A stretch of 8,955 nucleotides of DNA, from NCBI GenBank assembly GCA_938021685.1, contig CALIFM010000184.1, positions 1 through 8,955 on the forward strand, read 5' to 3'. Shown here one piece after another: positions 1 through 6,585 of this stretch (position 1 is the first letter of the stretch; each line of letters opens with the position of its first letter). The notes beneath the pieces are model-generated. The model saw only the letters and a program-made list of their open reading frames with translations, was not told the origin of the DNA and did no database searches. The stretch comes from an uncultured Gammaproteobacteria bacterium (lineage in GTDB: Bacteria; Pseudomonadota; Gammaproteobacteria; Arenicellales; Poriferihabitantaceae). The translations under genes and the position numbers were made by a program.

Positions 1-1147
1 CAGCAGAACCGCCCAAGAGCTCGGGCAATAAAGGCGCATAACCGTTTAATGCGTCTTTAGAAGCGATACGTGTTGCAGGTGACTCAGCTTTGGCATTAAC
101 CGAGTCAATAAAACCTTGCGCATGCGCCTGCCAATTATCAGGTAAATCACCAGACATACGTCTAGTATATTCTGCGGCTTGCTCAGGATACGCCTTTGTA
201 TACGCTGCAAAAGTTTTATCCCAGTCACCTTGTGCTTGTTGCCCTGCCTTTTTTGCATCCCATGCATCATAAATAGCTTTTGGCACTTCAAAAGCAGCAT
301 GCGGCCAATTAATATGCTCACGTGTCGCAGCCACTTCTTCTGCACCTAACGGCGCACCATGTACATCGTGGCCACCGCCTTTGTTAGGCGCGCCTTTACC
401 AATAATAGTCTTACAGCAAATTAAAGTTGGCTTTGCAGTATTTGCTAAGGCCTGCTCAGTCGCCGCTTTAACTGCATCAGGGTTATGCCCATCGACATCA
501 GCAATCACTTGCCAACCGTAAGACTCAAAGCGCTTTGGTGTGTCATCAGCAAACCAGCCAATCACATCGCCGTCAATCGAAATGCCGTTGTCATCGTAAA
601 AACAAATCAACTTGCCTAGGCCTAAAGTACCTGCTAATGAGCATGACTCATGCGAGATGCCTTCCATCAAGCAACCATCACCGACAAAGCAATAAGTGTG
701 GTGGTCTACAATTGTATGACCTGCTTGGTTAAATTGTTCTGCTAGCACTTTTTCAGCCAACGCCATGCCCACTGCATTAGAGATGCCTTGTCCTAAAGGC
801 CCTGTCGTGGTTTCGATGCCTGGTGCGTAGCCATACTCAGGATGGCCAGGAGTTTTAGAATGCAGTTGGCGAAAAGCCTTGAGGTCGTCAATGGATAAAT
901 CATAACCAGACAAATGCAACAAGGAATATGGCAACATTGATGCATGGCCATTCGACACCACTAAACGATCACGATTATGCCAAGTAGGGTCAACAGGGTT
1001 ATGCTTAAGAAAATCGCTATACAGTACTTCGGCCATATCGGCCATACCCATTGGCGCGCCTGGATGGCCGCAATTGGCTTGTTGTACCGCGTCCATACTT
1101 AAAGCACGAATCGCGTTAGCTTTATCAAGGCGGCTGACAGCAGTCAT
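1..1147 (-). CDS. tkt: Transketolase, N-terminal part (cut by window edge)
   Basis: This is a thiamine-diphosphate enzyme that moves two-carbon ketol units between sugar phosphates in the cytoplasmic pentose phosphate or Calvin-type pathway. My translation gives 382 residues of an expected 660-670, and the frame is still open at position 1. Visible landmarks sit about two residues beyond their E. coli TktA counterparts. They are GHP (His28), NGH (His68), TPGHPE (His102), GPLGQG (116-121), the cofactor motif GDG (156-158) ending in DDN (185-187), and DVHG (His263). The last residues, to LLPELLGGSA, begin the second (pyrimidine-binding) domain, so the whole first domain is present. The ATG at 1145-1147 has an ideal GAGGAG Shine-Dalgarno sequence at 1153-1158, five bases away. 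It reads away from the phosphatase gene and probably has its own promoter. Which pathway it serves here cannot be seen. Family identity is very secure. Confidence 0.97.
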   Translation of the reverse strand, partial: MTAVSRLDKANAIRALSMDAVQQANCGHPGAPMGMADMAEVLYSDFLKHNPVDPTWHNRDRLVVSNGHASMLPYSLLHLSGYDLSIDDLKAFRQLHSKTPGHPEYGYAPGIETTTGPLGQGISNAVGMALAEKVLAEQFNQAGHTIVDHHTYCFVGDGCLMEGISHESCSLAGTLGLGKLICFYDDNGISIDGDVIGWFADDTPKRFESYGWQVIADVDGHNPDAVKAATEQALANTAKPTLICCKTIIGKGAPNKGGGHDVHGAPLGAEEVAATREHINWPHAAFEVPKAIYDAWDAKKAGQQAQGDWDKTFAAYTKAYPEQAAEYTRRMSGDLPDNWQAHAQGFIDSVNAKAESPATRIASKDALNGYAPLLPELLGGSA

Positions 1148-1206
1148 ATTATCTCCTCTATTTTCTTCAAAATACTCAGTAATATATTGTTTATACTGGT
1201 TTAATT

Positions 1207-1263
1207 ATTATATTTTAACCATTAATGACTGTTTGCTATCTAGAAAACAATCAAACACGTCAA
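1207..1263 (-). promoter_or_regulatory. Candidate tkt promoter elements
   Basis: On the minus strand a perfect -10 hexamer TATAAT lies at 1207-1212 and would give a leader of about 50 bases before tkt, but no good -35 sits at the right distance. A separate TTGACG (five of six to the -35 consensus) lies at 1258-1263, with only a poor -10 (GATAGC) 17 bases downstream. Either or both may drive tkt. This rests on motif matching only. Confidence 0.35.
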
Positions 1264-1283
1264 CTTAAATCACAGCCTAAATA

Positions 1284-1317
1284 AGCTAACTGTTTGTCGT
1301 AAGTCTTATCGTTAGCT
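1284..1317 (-). terminator. Weak hairpin after the phosphatase gene
   Basis: A perfect 7-base inverted repeat, AGCTAAC (1284-1290) and GTTAGCT (1311-1317), encloses a 20-base loop. The loop contains an imperfect inner stem (CTTA/TAAG flanked by CG pairs). It starts 8 bases past the stop of the histidine-phosphatase gene and is followed on the minus strand by TATTTAGG, a poor U-tract. It could be a weak terminator or processing hairpin for the MBL-phosphatase transcript, or part of the tkt upstream region. Confidence 0.3.
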
Positions 1318-1324
1318 CTATACT

Positions 1325-1981
1325 TTATTTTTCAGAAGGCGCGATTTTAGCACTTTGTGTGTTGTGAGATACCAACATTGTTGGCCAATCTGCCCCCAAG
1401 GAGCGCACACGAGACAAACAAGCTGCGGGCACTTCTAGTCGTAAATGCGACTGTTTGCGCATGGCAAGCACTTGTCCAAGAATCGCACGCATCGGCCCAC
1501 CGTGTGTCACCACTAAAATATGCTGCCCTTCATAAGTCTTAAGTAAACTCTCCCATTGTTTAAGCACTGCATCATGAAAAACCTGATAAGGCTGCGCCCC
1601 TGGAGGTGGCGCATCGAATGGATCTTGCATAAAGGCTTCAAATAAATGCGATGATTGCTGGATAATCTGTGCGACTGGTTGGTTTTCCCATTCACCATAA
1701 TCATACTCAGCTAATTCTTTGCGCATCTTGAGAGGTATGCCATGCTTTTTTGCAACCGTTTTAGCAACTGAGGCACAACGCTTTAATGGCGAACTGATCA
1801 CCGCATCCCAGCCAGGATCGGGCTGCTGCGTTTGCGCTTGCATCTCTTTTTTGCCGGCTTTGGTCAATTTTCGGTCCGTGCTACCTGTAAAAAGGCTGTA
1901 TTCGCCTTCCTCATCAATGCTGCCATCACGCAGCAAATCGACTATGGTTTCTGACAGGTTATGGCTAGTCTCTTCGCTCAC
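1325..1981 (-). CDS. Histidine-phosphatase-fold protein with RDG in place of RHG
   Basis: The protein has 218 residues, a usual size for the histidine phosphatase (phosphoglycerate mutase-like) superfamily, whose members transfer phosphate through a histidine in an N-terminal RHG motif. The fold is recognisable from VDLLR.G (14-20), TGSTDRKLTKAG (32-43), SSPLKRC (63-69, Arg68), the acid-donor region AEYDYGEWE (91-99, Glu92) and VVTHGG (157-162, His160). The nucleophile is missing: codon 19 (1925-1927) is GAT, so the motif reads Arg18-Asp19-Gly20. The other catalytic positions look intact. The family therefore predicts an impaired or inactive phosphatase, perhaps kept for binding; that is inference. 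It starts at GTG (1979-1981) with AGGAGG at 1988-1993, six bases upstream. The start overlaps the stop of the beta-CASP gene by four bases (GTGA), so the two are co-translated. The substrate is unknown; alpha-ribazole phosphatase-like annotation is possible but unsupported. Confidence 0.88.
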   Translation of the reverse strand: MSEETSHNLSETIVDLLRDGSIDEEGEYSLFTGSTDRKLTKAGKKEMQAQTQQPDPGWDAVISSPLKRCASVAKTVAKKHGIPLKMRKELAEYDYGEWENQPVAQIIQQSSHLFEAFMQDPFDAPPPGAQPYQVFHDAVLKQWESLLKTYEGQHILVVTHGGPMRAILGQVLAMRKQSHLRLEVPAACLSRVRSLGADWPTMLVSHNTQSAKIAPSEK

Positions 1982-3387
1982 GCTTGCCCTCCTATGTTAG
2001 CCAAGTCGATACGATTTCCGATTTTGCCAAATGTGGTATCAAAACCAAGCTGAGCTTTGATCTTTTCGCTTAAGCCTTCACGTGCTTTTTGTTCACCATG
2101 AATGATGCAAACATGCGGTTTGGTATGATAATCGCTTAACCAGCGTAACAAGTCGGCTTGGTCGCCATGTGCTGATAAGCCACCTACCGTATGTATTTGC
2201 GCCTTAACAGCATATTCTTTGTTATGAATTTTAATGGTGTCCGCTCCTTCTACAATTTGTCGCCCCAAGGTGCCGCGCCCTTGATAGCCCGCTACAATTA
2301 AGTGACACTCAGGACGAGAAATATTTTGTTTTAAATGATGCAAAATGCGCCCTGCCGTCATCATACCGCTAGCGGCTAAAATGATAGCATGGTGGTGCAC
2401 TTTGTTAATCGCCTTAGACTGCGCAGCGCTTTTGGTCATATGCAAATTACTGATGCGCGGCATGGTGTCTACGTCTTTGCGCAATCGAGTAGCCTCGCTA
2501 TCGTATAAATGCGGATAATTCCAATATACCTGCGTAGCTTCGATAGCCATCGGACTGTTTAGGTATATTTGCCATTTATCCAGCTGCCATTGCTTAAAGT
2601 GGCTGCCTAGTATGTACAATAAATCTTGGCTGCGGCCAATCGCAAAAGCAGGAATAATAACGTTGCCCTTGTCTTTATCTGCTTGCTTGATCACCTCACC
2701 AATTTCTTCGATCGTTTCATCGCGGCTTCGGTGGTTGCGGTTGCCGTAGGTGCTCTCCATCAGAATCAAATCAGCACGCTTTAGGTTTTCAGGGTCATTC
2801 AATATCGGGGAATCATATTGACCTAAGTCGCCGCTGAACACAATTTTACGCTTTAAATCGCTCTCTTTTAGCCATATTTCGACACTGCTCGACCCCATTA
2901 TATGGCCTGCATCGCGAAAACGAATTTTAACGCCTGGTAAGATTTTTATCTTTTCACGGTAGCGCGCGCCCACCATTTGCTTGAAGACAGCTTTGATGTC
3001 GTTGACGCCATAAAGTGGCTCAACTAAAGGCTTGTTATTGCGTTTGCGCCAGCGATTGGCATTTCTAGCATCCTCCTCTTGGATATGAGCAGCGTCTTCC
3101 AACAAAACTTCTACCATGTCACAAGTAGCATTTTGCGCATAAATAGGGCCTTTATAGCCACGCCGCACCAATAAGGGTAAGCGCCCGCTGTGATCCAAAT
3201 GTGCGTGGCTTAGTACCACAGCATCAACTTTGTTAAGGTCAAATGGAAATGGCTCAAAATTCAAAGCCTGCGCGGCACGGTTTCCTTGAATAAAGCCGCA
3301 ATCAAACAGCACACGACGGCCGTTGATATGGACGATGTGGCAGGAACCGGTTACGCGATCAGCCGCGCCATAAAACTCTAGCTGCAT
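1978..3387 (-). CDS. Beta-CASP metallo-beta-lactamase-fold nuclease (CPSF73/TTHA0252-like)
   Basis: This 469-residue protein has the full signature set of the beta-CASP branch of metallo-beta-lactamases, zinc-dependent nucleases that mostly act on RNA. The lactamase-domain zinc ligands are HAHLDH (61-66), His162 in AGHIMGS and Asp187 in FSGDLG. The beta-CASP insert begins near LMESTYGNR, with motif A acid Glu211, and includes PAFAIGRSQ (246-254). Motif B is His407 in SAHGD and motif C is His430 in IIHGEQ. The length and single-chain architecture match the stand-alone bacterial/archaeal type; there is no extra C-terminal domain as in RNase J. The likely job is endo- or exonucleolytic RNA processing in the cytoplasm, but the target is not visible. 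ATG at 3385-3387 begins with the family-typical short N-terminus, MQLEFYGAA. The ribosome site is weak (AGG close to the ATG). The downstream phosphatase-fold gene is translationally coupled. Confidence 0.93.
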   Translation of the reverse strand: MQLEFYGAADRVTGSCHIVHINGRRVLFDCGFIQGNRAAQALNFEPFPFDLNKVDAVVLSHAHLDHSGRLPLLVRRGYKGPIYAQNATCDMVEVLLEDAAHIQEEDARNANRWRKRNNKPLVEPLYGVNDIKAVFKQMVGARYREKIKILPGVKIRFRDAGHIMGSSSVEIWLKESDLKRKIVFSGDLGQYDSPILNDPENLKRADLILMESTYGNRNHRSRDETIEEIGEVIKQADKDKGNVIIPAFAIGRSQDLLYILGSHFKQWQLDKWQIYLNSPMAIEATQVYWNYPHLYDSEATRLRKDVDTMPRISNLHMTKSAAQSKAINKVHHHAIILAASGMMTAGRILHHLKQNISRPECHLIVAGYQGRGTLGRQIVEGADTIKIHNKEYAVKAQIHTVGGLSAHGDQADLLRWLSDYHTKPHVCIIHGEQKAREGLSEKIKAQLGFDTTFGKIGNRIDLANIGGQA

Positions 3388-3422
3388 TACCTAGTTAAGT
3401 GGGATGTTATTAATGGCATAGA

Positions 3423-3467
3423 ATCAAGTGGGCTTGATGGCAGCAGCAAAAAATTTGGCAAGACCAA
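3423..3467 (-). terminator. Possible terminator/hairpins between lnt and the beta-CASP gene
   Basis: Reading on minus after the lnt stop, TTGG-TCTTG-CCAA (3455-3467) forms a short four-pair stem followed by a run of six T (3448-3453), a minimal terminator-like arrangement. Just beyond it lies a compact perfect hairpin, ATCAAG/CTTGAT with a four-base loop (3423-3438), but without a U-tract. Both stems are weak, so read-through from lnt into the beta-CASP gene is plausible. Confidence 0.28.
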
Positions 3468-3511
3468 GCAAAATAAGCTTTTCTGTAGCAATCTGTTTAG
3501 GCAAGCGTAGT

Positions 3512-5065
3512 CTAACGGATTTTAGGCTCTTTGGGGCCGTCTTTTCGTAACCTCATTGCACGATAGACGATAAACAAAAACAGCAAATACAACGGCACCC
3601 TTCCGTAAGCATTATAAGGCGTCACGCCTTGGTAAGCTGTAGCTTCATCGACTACAGTGGCAGAGGAAAATTGCGGCGAAACCTTATCGTAGCTGCCATC
3701 AACACGAATGATCGTCGACAAGCCACTATTTGAAACACGTATCAATTCGCGGCCCATTTCAATTGCCCGAAAACGTGCCATCTCAAGACGCTGATGCGGT
3801 GCAAAGGAGTCACCAAACCAAGCATCTTCGCTAATATTCAGCAAGATATCTGCTTCAGACACACTATTGCGCCAATCTTCCGGAAACGCATCTTCATAAC
3901 AAATGGTAGCTAAAAGCTTAAGCCCATTTATTTGCAATAGACTTTGCTGTGCGCCCCATGAGCTCATATCTGACATCGGCACCTGAAGCTGCGCCAACAA
4001 GCCAGAAAGCAGCCATTTGAGAGGGAAAAACTCACCAAATGGCACTAAGTGATCTTTGCGATAGAGCTGCTCTTGCTTTTCTGCTGCTCCAAGCAGCACC
4101 ATCGAATTGTAAATAAATTGTTGCGACTGCGAGGCCTGCCGCTCAATCACACCGAAAGCTATTGCAGGCTTTAAAGCGCTAAGGTGTGCTAAAAACCCAG
4201 GGGACACCTCATCATAGACCTGCGGCAAAGCCGCTTCGGGCCACAAAATTAAATCAATATTGGAATCAGCTTGCTGCGCTTGTTTGCTCGCTTCTAAGTA
4301 TTGATTTTGAATAGTTTCACGTGCTTCCGGTTGCCACTTCATAGCAAGTGGAATATTACGTTGCACCATTGCCACTTTAAGGTTTTCGCCGCTGGCACTG
4401 ACCCACTGAATTGATTGCAGAGCCCAAGACCCCATCCAGAGGACCATCAACAGCACTGCACTAATCAGTACCGCACTTAGCCCTTGTTTACGATGATTAA
4501 AAGCCAAATATATTGTCACCAACAGGCCAGCCGACACCGCAAGTGCAAAGCTCACCAATAGCACCCCCCCTACTGACGCCAATTCAACTAGTGGTGTATG
4601 TAAGCCCGCATAACCCAAGGTTAACCACGGAAACCCCGTAAATAAATAACCGCGCAACGCTTCAAAACTCACCCAAACTGCAGGAGCAAGCAAGGTAAGA
4701 TTAAACGCGCTACGGCGAGTTTGTAGTTTAGTAAAAGCGTAGCAGGCCAATGCAGGGTAAATAGCCAAGTACAATACAACTATCAGCACGGCGGCAACGG
4801 CCGCAATCGGCGGCACATTGCCAAAGTTAACCATACTTACATAAATCCACGACACACCAACAACAAACTGGCCTATGCCAAAGGCTAAACCTAGCAACAA
4901 GGCTCGTTTAGGCGCGATGCCGTGGCAGCAATAAAGCAGTAATGCTAATGTAAGTAAGGCTAACGGCCACAATGAAAACGGTGCAAAGCCCAGCGTAAAC
5001 AAACCACCTGCAACTAACAGTAGTACAAATTGTGCAGTTAAGCTTAGTGCACGTAAATCAGACAT
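3512..5065 (-). CDS. lnt: Apolipoprotein N-acyltransferase
   Basis: Lnt is an inner-membrane enzyme that transfers an acyl chain from phospholipid to the N-terminal cysteine of diacylated lipoproteins, the last step before outer-membrane sorting. The product is 517 residues (E. coli Lnt is about 512). The N-terminal half (to about residue 220) is strongly hydrophobic with several membrane segments. A nitrilase-type periplasmic domain follows from about 228. Its catalytic triad is visible: Glu277 in WPEAA, Lys337 in YRKDHLVPFGE and Cys389 in ICYED, with further landmarks EDAWFG (413-418) and RAIE (433-436). A last membrane helix lies near 489-504, followed by a basic tail. The ATG at 5063-5065 overlaps the ybeY stop by eight bases, and a TAGG lies eight bases upstream, so translation is probably coupled. 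Gene corC/ybeX, usual just before lnt, is missing here. Identity is secure. Confidence 0.97.
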   Translation of the reverse strand: MSDLRALSLTAQFVLLLVAGGLFTLGFAPFSLWPLALLTLALLLYCCHGIAPKRALLLGLAFGIGQFVVGVSWIYVSMVNFGNVPPIAAVAAVLIVVLYLAIYPALACYAFTKLQTRRSAFNLTLLAPAVWVSFEALRGYLFTGFPWLTLGYAGLHTPLVELASVGGVLLVSFALAVSAGLLVTIYLAFNHRKQGLSAVLISAVLLMVLWMGSWALQSIQWVSASGENLKVAMVQRNIPLAMKWQPEARETIQNQYLEASKQAQQADSNIDLILWPEAALPQVYDEVSPGFLAHLSALKPAIAFGVIERQASQSQQFIYNSMVLLGAAEKQEQLYRKDHLVPFGEFFPLKWLLSGLLAQLQVPMSDMSSWGAQQSLLQINGLKLLATICYEDAFPEDWRNSVSEADILLNISEDAWFGDSFAPHQRLEMARFRAIEMGRELIRVSNSGLSTIIRVDGSYDKVSPQFSSATVVDEATAYQGVTPYNAYGRVPLYLLFLFIVYRAMRLRKDGPKEPKIR

Positions 5066-5531
5066 TATTTACGCCTACCTCATAGGGGTTGGCGAAACCA
5101 AGCTGATTCAGCATAGTAATTTCAAGTGCTTCCATCTGTTGCGCATCTTTTTCCTTAACATGATCATAACCAAGCAAATGCAAGGTGCCATGTAGCGTTA
5201 AATGTGCCCAGTGCGCTTGTAGCGGCTTGTTGTGCATGGTTGCTTCTTGCTCTACCACGCTGGCACAAATCACAATATCACCCCAACTTAGCGATGCTTG
5301 CTCAGGCAGCACAGGTGCAAATGGAAATGACAGTACATTAGTAGGCTGGTCCTTATCTCGATACTGTCTGTTAAGGGTTTGTATTTCAGTAGTGCCAACC
5401 ACAGAAATAGATAATTCATTCTCTTTATTATCAGTAATTTGCATTGCTAATCTAACCCAATGCTCAAATTCTAACTGTGATGGAATCTGATCAGCGTCGC
5501 TACGGTTATCAAAACTTAGCCAATTAGCCAT
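5058..5531 (-). CDS. ybeY: Endoribonuclease YbeY, rRNA maturation factor
   Basis: YbeY is a zinc-dependent single-strand RNase that helps mature 16S rRNA and remove faulty ribosomes. The metal site is present as HGTLHLLGYDH, with His114, His118 and His124 as ligands. Other family landmarks are YRDKDQPTNVLSFPF (57-71) and GDIVIC (84-89). I chose the ATG at 5529-5531, giving 157 residues starting MANWLSFDN, because E. coli YbeY is 155 residues long. An in-frame ATG at 5562-5564 would add eleven residues lying entirely inside ybeZ and unlike the family N-terminus. The chosen start overlaps the ybeZ stop by eight bases (ATG GC TAA) with no strong Shine-Dalgarno, suggesting coupled translation. 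The stop in turn overlaps the lnt start by eight bases. Confidence 0.95.
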   Translation of the reverse strand: MANWLSFDNRSDADQIPSQLEFEHWVRLAMQITDNKENELSISVVGTTEIQTLNRQYRDKDQPTNVLSFPFAPVLPEQASLSWGDIVICASVVEQEATMHNKPLQAHWAHLTLHGTLHLLGYDHVKEKDAQQMEALEITMLNQLGFANPYEVGVNNV

Positions 5532-6528
5532 TGTCAGGCTGCACCGAACGTAAAGCAGGTTCATTGGATGCTTTTATTTGCCCCTCATAAGCTTCAACAA
5601 TACGTTGCACTAAAGTGTGGCGAACCACGTGCTGTGAAGTGAAATTGGTAAAGGCGATACCTTTCACATCGCTTAACACTTTCTTAGCATGCACTAGGCC
5701 CGATATCGTATGCTTAGGCAAATCCACTTGCGAAATATCACCAGTAATCACCATCTTTGAGCCATACCCCATACGTGTGAGGAACATTTTCATCTGCTCA
5801 GTCGTGGTATTTTGTGCTTCATCGAGCAAAATATAAGACGTATTCAGCGTTCGGCCACGCATGTAGGCCAGTGGTGCTAATTCAATAATGCCCCGCTCAA
5901 TCAGCTTACCAACGCGATCAAATCCTAGCATTTCATACAAAGCATCATATAAAGGACGCAAGTACGGGTCGACCTTTTGGCCAATATCGCCCGGCAAAAA
6001 GCCTAATTTTTCGCCCGCTTCAACCGCAGGACGCACCAAGACAATACGCTCAACTTCATTGTTGGCTAAAGCTTGTGCAGCACAGGCAACCGCTAAATAG
6101 GTTTTACCGGTACCTGCAGGACCAATACCGAAGCAAACATCATTGCTTAAAATTTGCCTCAGATAGTTATCTTGTGCTTCGTTTTGCGGGCGTACTTGGT
6201 GTTTGCGCACTTTGATGACCACTTGATGCTCATAAGGTTTTTTATTGCCACTAGTTTGCTGCACTAAGGCTAAATGCACGGCCTCTGCCGTCACAATGTC
6301 GGTTGTTTTCGTTGCCGTATATAGTTTTTTAATGATGCTTTTCGCTTTTTTGCAGGCTGCATCTTCGCCTTGCACATAAAACACTTCCGCACGGTGGCTA
6401 ATTTGCACACTCAAATGTGCTTCAATCTGACGTAGATGCGCTTCACGTTCTCCACACAAAGCAGCCAGGCGAGCATTGTTTACGGGGCTTAATTTAAAAC
6501 TTAAGCCTTCTTCGGTAGGTGCAGTCAA
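5524..6528 (-). CDS. ybeZ: PhoH-family ATPase YbeZ
   Basis: This 334-residue PhoH-like P-loop ATPase is the usual genomic and physical partner of YbeY, and is thought to act with it in RNA or ribosome metabolism. An N-terminal region (about 10-70), resembling the KH-like nucleic-acid-binding segment of this family, precedes the ATPase domain. Walker A is GPAGTGKT (136-143) and Walker B is ILLDEAQN (233-240). Also visible are VRPAVEAGEKLGFLPGD (165-181) and the sensor-like ITGDISQVDLP (261-271), all classic for PhoH. The start is TTG at 6526-6528: AGAGG lies at 6536-6540 with a seven-base spacer, and no in-frame ATG is available nearby. The gene begins 57 bases after miaB and ends inside ybeY. 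The uncommon start codon may lower its output relative to neighbours. Function beyond ATP binding is not settled for the family. Confidence 0.94.
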   Translation of the reverse strand: MTAPTEEGLSFKLSPVNNARLAALCGEREAHLRQIEAHLSVQISHRAEVFYVQGEDAACKKAKSIIKKLYTATKTTDIVTAEAVHLALVQQTSGNKKPYEHQVVIKVRKHQVRPQNEAQDNYLRQILSNDVCFGIGPAGTGKTYLAVACAAQALANNEVERIVLVRPAVEAGEKLGFLPGDIGQKVDPYLRPLYDALYEMLGFDRVGKLIERGIIELAPLAYMRGRTLNTSYILLDEAQNTTTEQMKMFLTRMGYGSKMVITGDISQVDLPKHTISGLVHAKKVLSDVKGIAFTNFTSQHVVRHTLVQRIVEAYEGQIKASNEPALRSVQPDNG

Positions 6529-6585
6529 ACTAATGCCTCTGAATGCGTTTCTGCCCGATTTAAAGGTGCAAAACTATGCGGTAGT

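Noticed and set aside
46..345. Minus-strand open frame of 99 codons
   Set aside because: It lies out of frame inside the well-conserved transketolase coding region and has no recognisable protein features.
535..732. Plus-strand open frame over the transketolase cofactor motif
   Set aside because: It is antisense to tkt with a low-complexity translation and no ribosome site; other plus-strand frames at 90-272 and 1074-1268 are rejected likewise.
1325..1981. Idea that the phosphatase-fold gene is a pseudogene because it lacks the catalytic His
   Set aside because: The frame is intact at full length, with all other motifs and a strong ribosome site, so decay is less likely than altered function.
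1719..2000. Plus-strand open frame of 93 codons opposite the phosphatase gene
   Set aside because: It is antisense to a gene with clear family motifs and shows no family resemblance; frames at 1357-1542 and 1513-1704 are shadows too.
5185..5490. Plus-strand open frame of 101 codons, Cys-rich
   Set aside because: It is the antisense shadow of ybeY, and the cysteines come from reverse complements of its codons.
5532..5564. Upstream ATG extending YbeY by 11 residues
   Set aside because: The added residues fall wholly within ybeZ and do not resemble the YbeY N-terminus; the ATG at 5531 gives the normal family length.
5615..6100. Plus-strand open frames opposite ybeZ (5615-5836 and 5888-6100)
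   Set aside because: They mirror the conserved PhoH ATPase core and have no independent signal.
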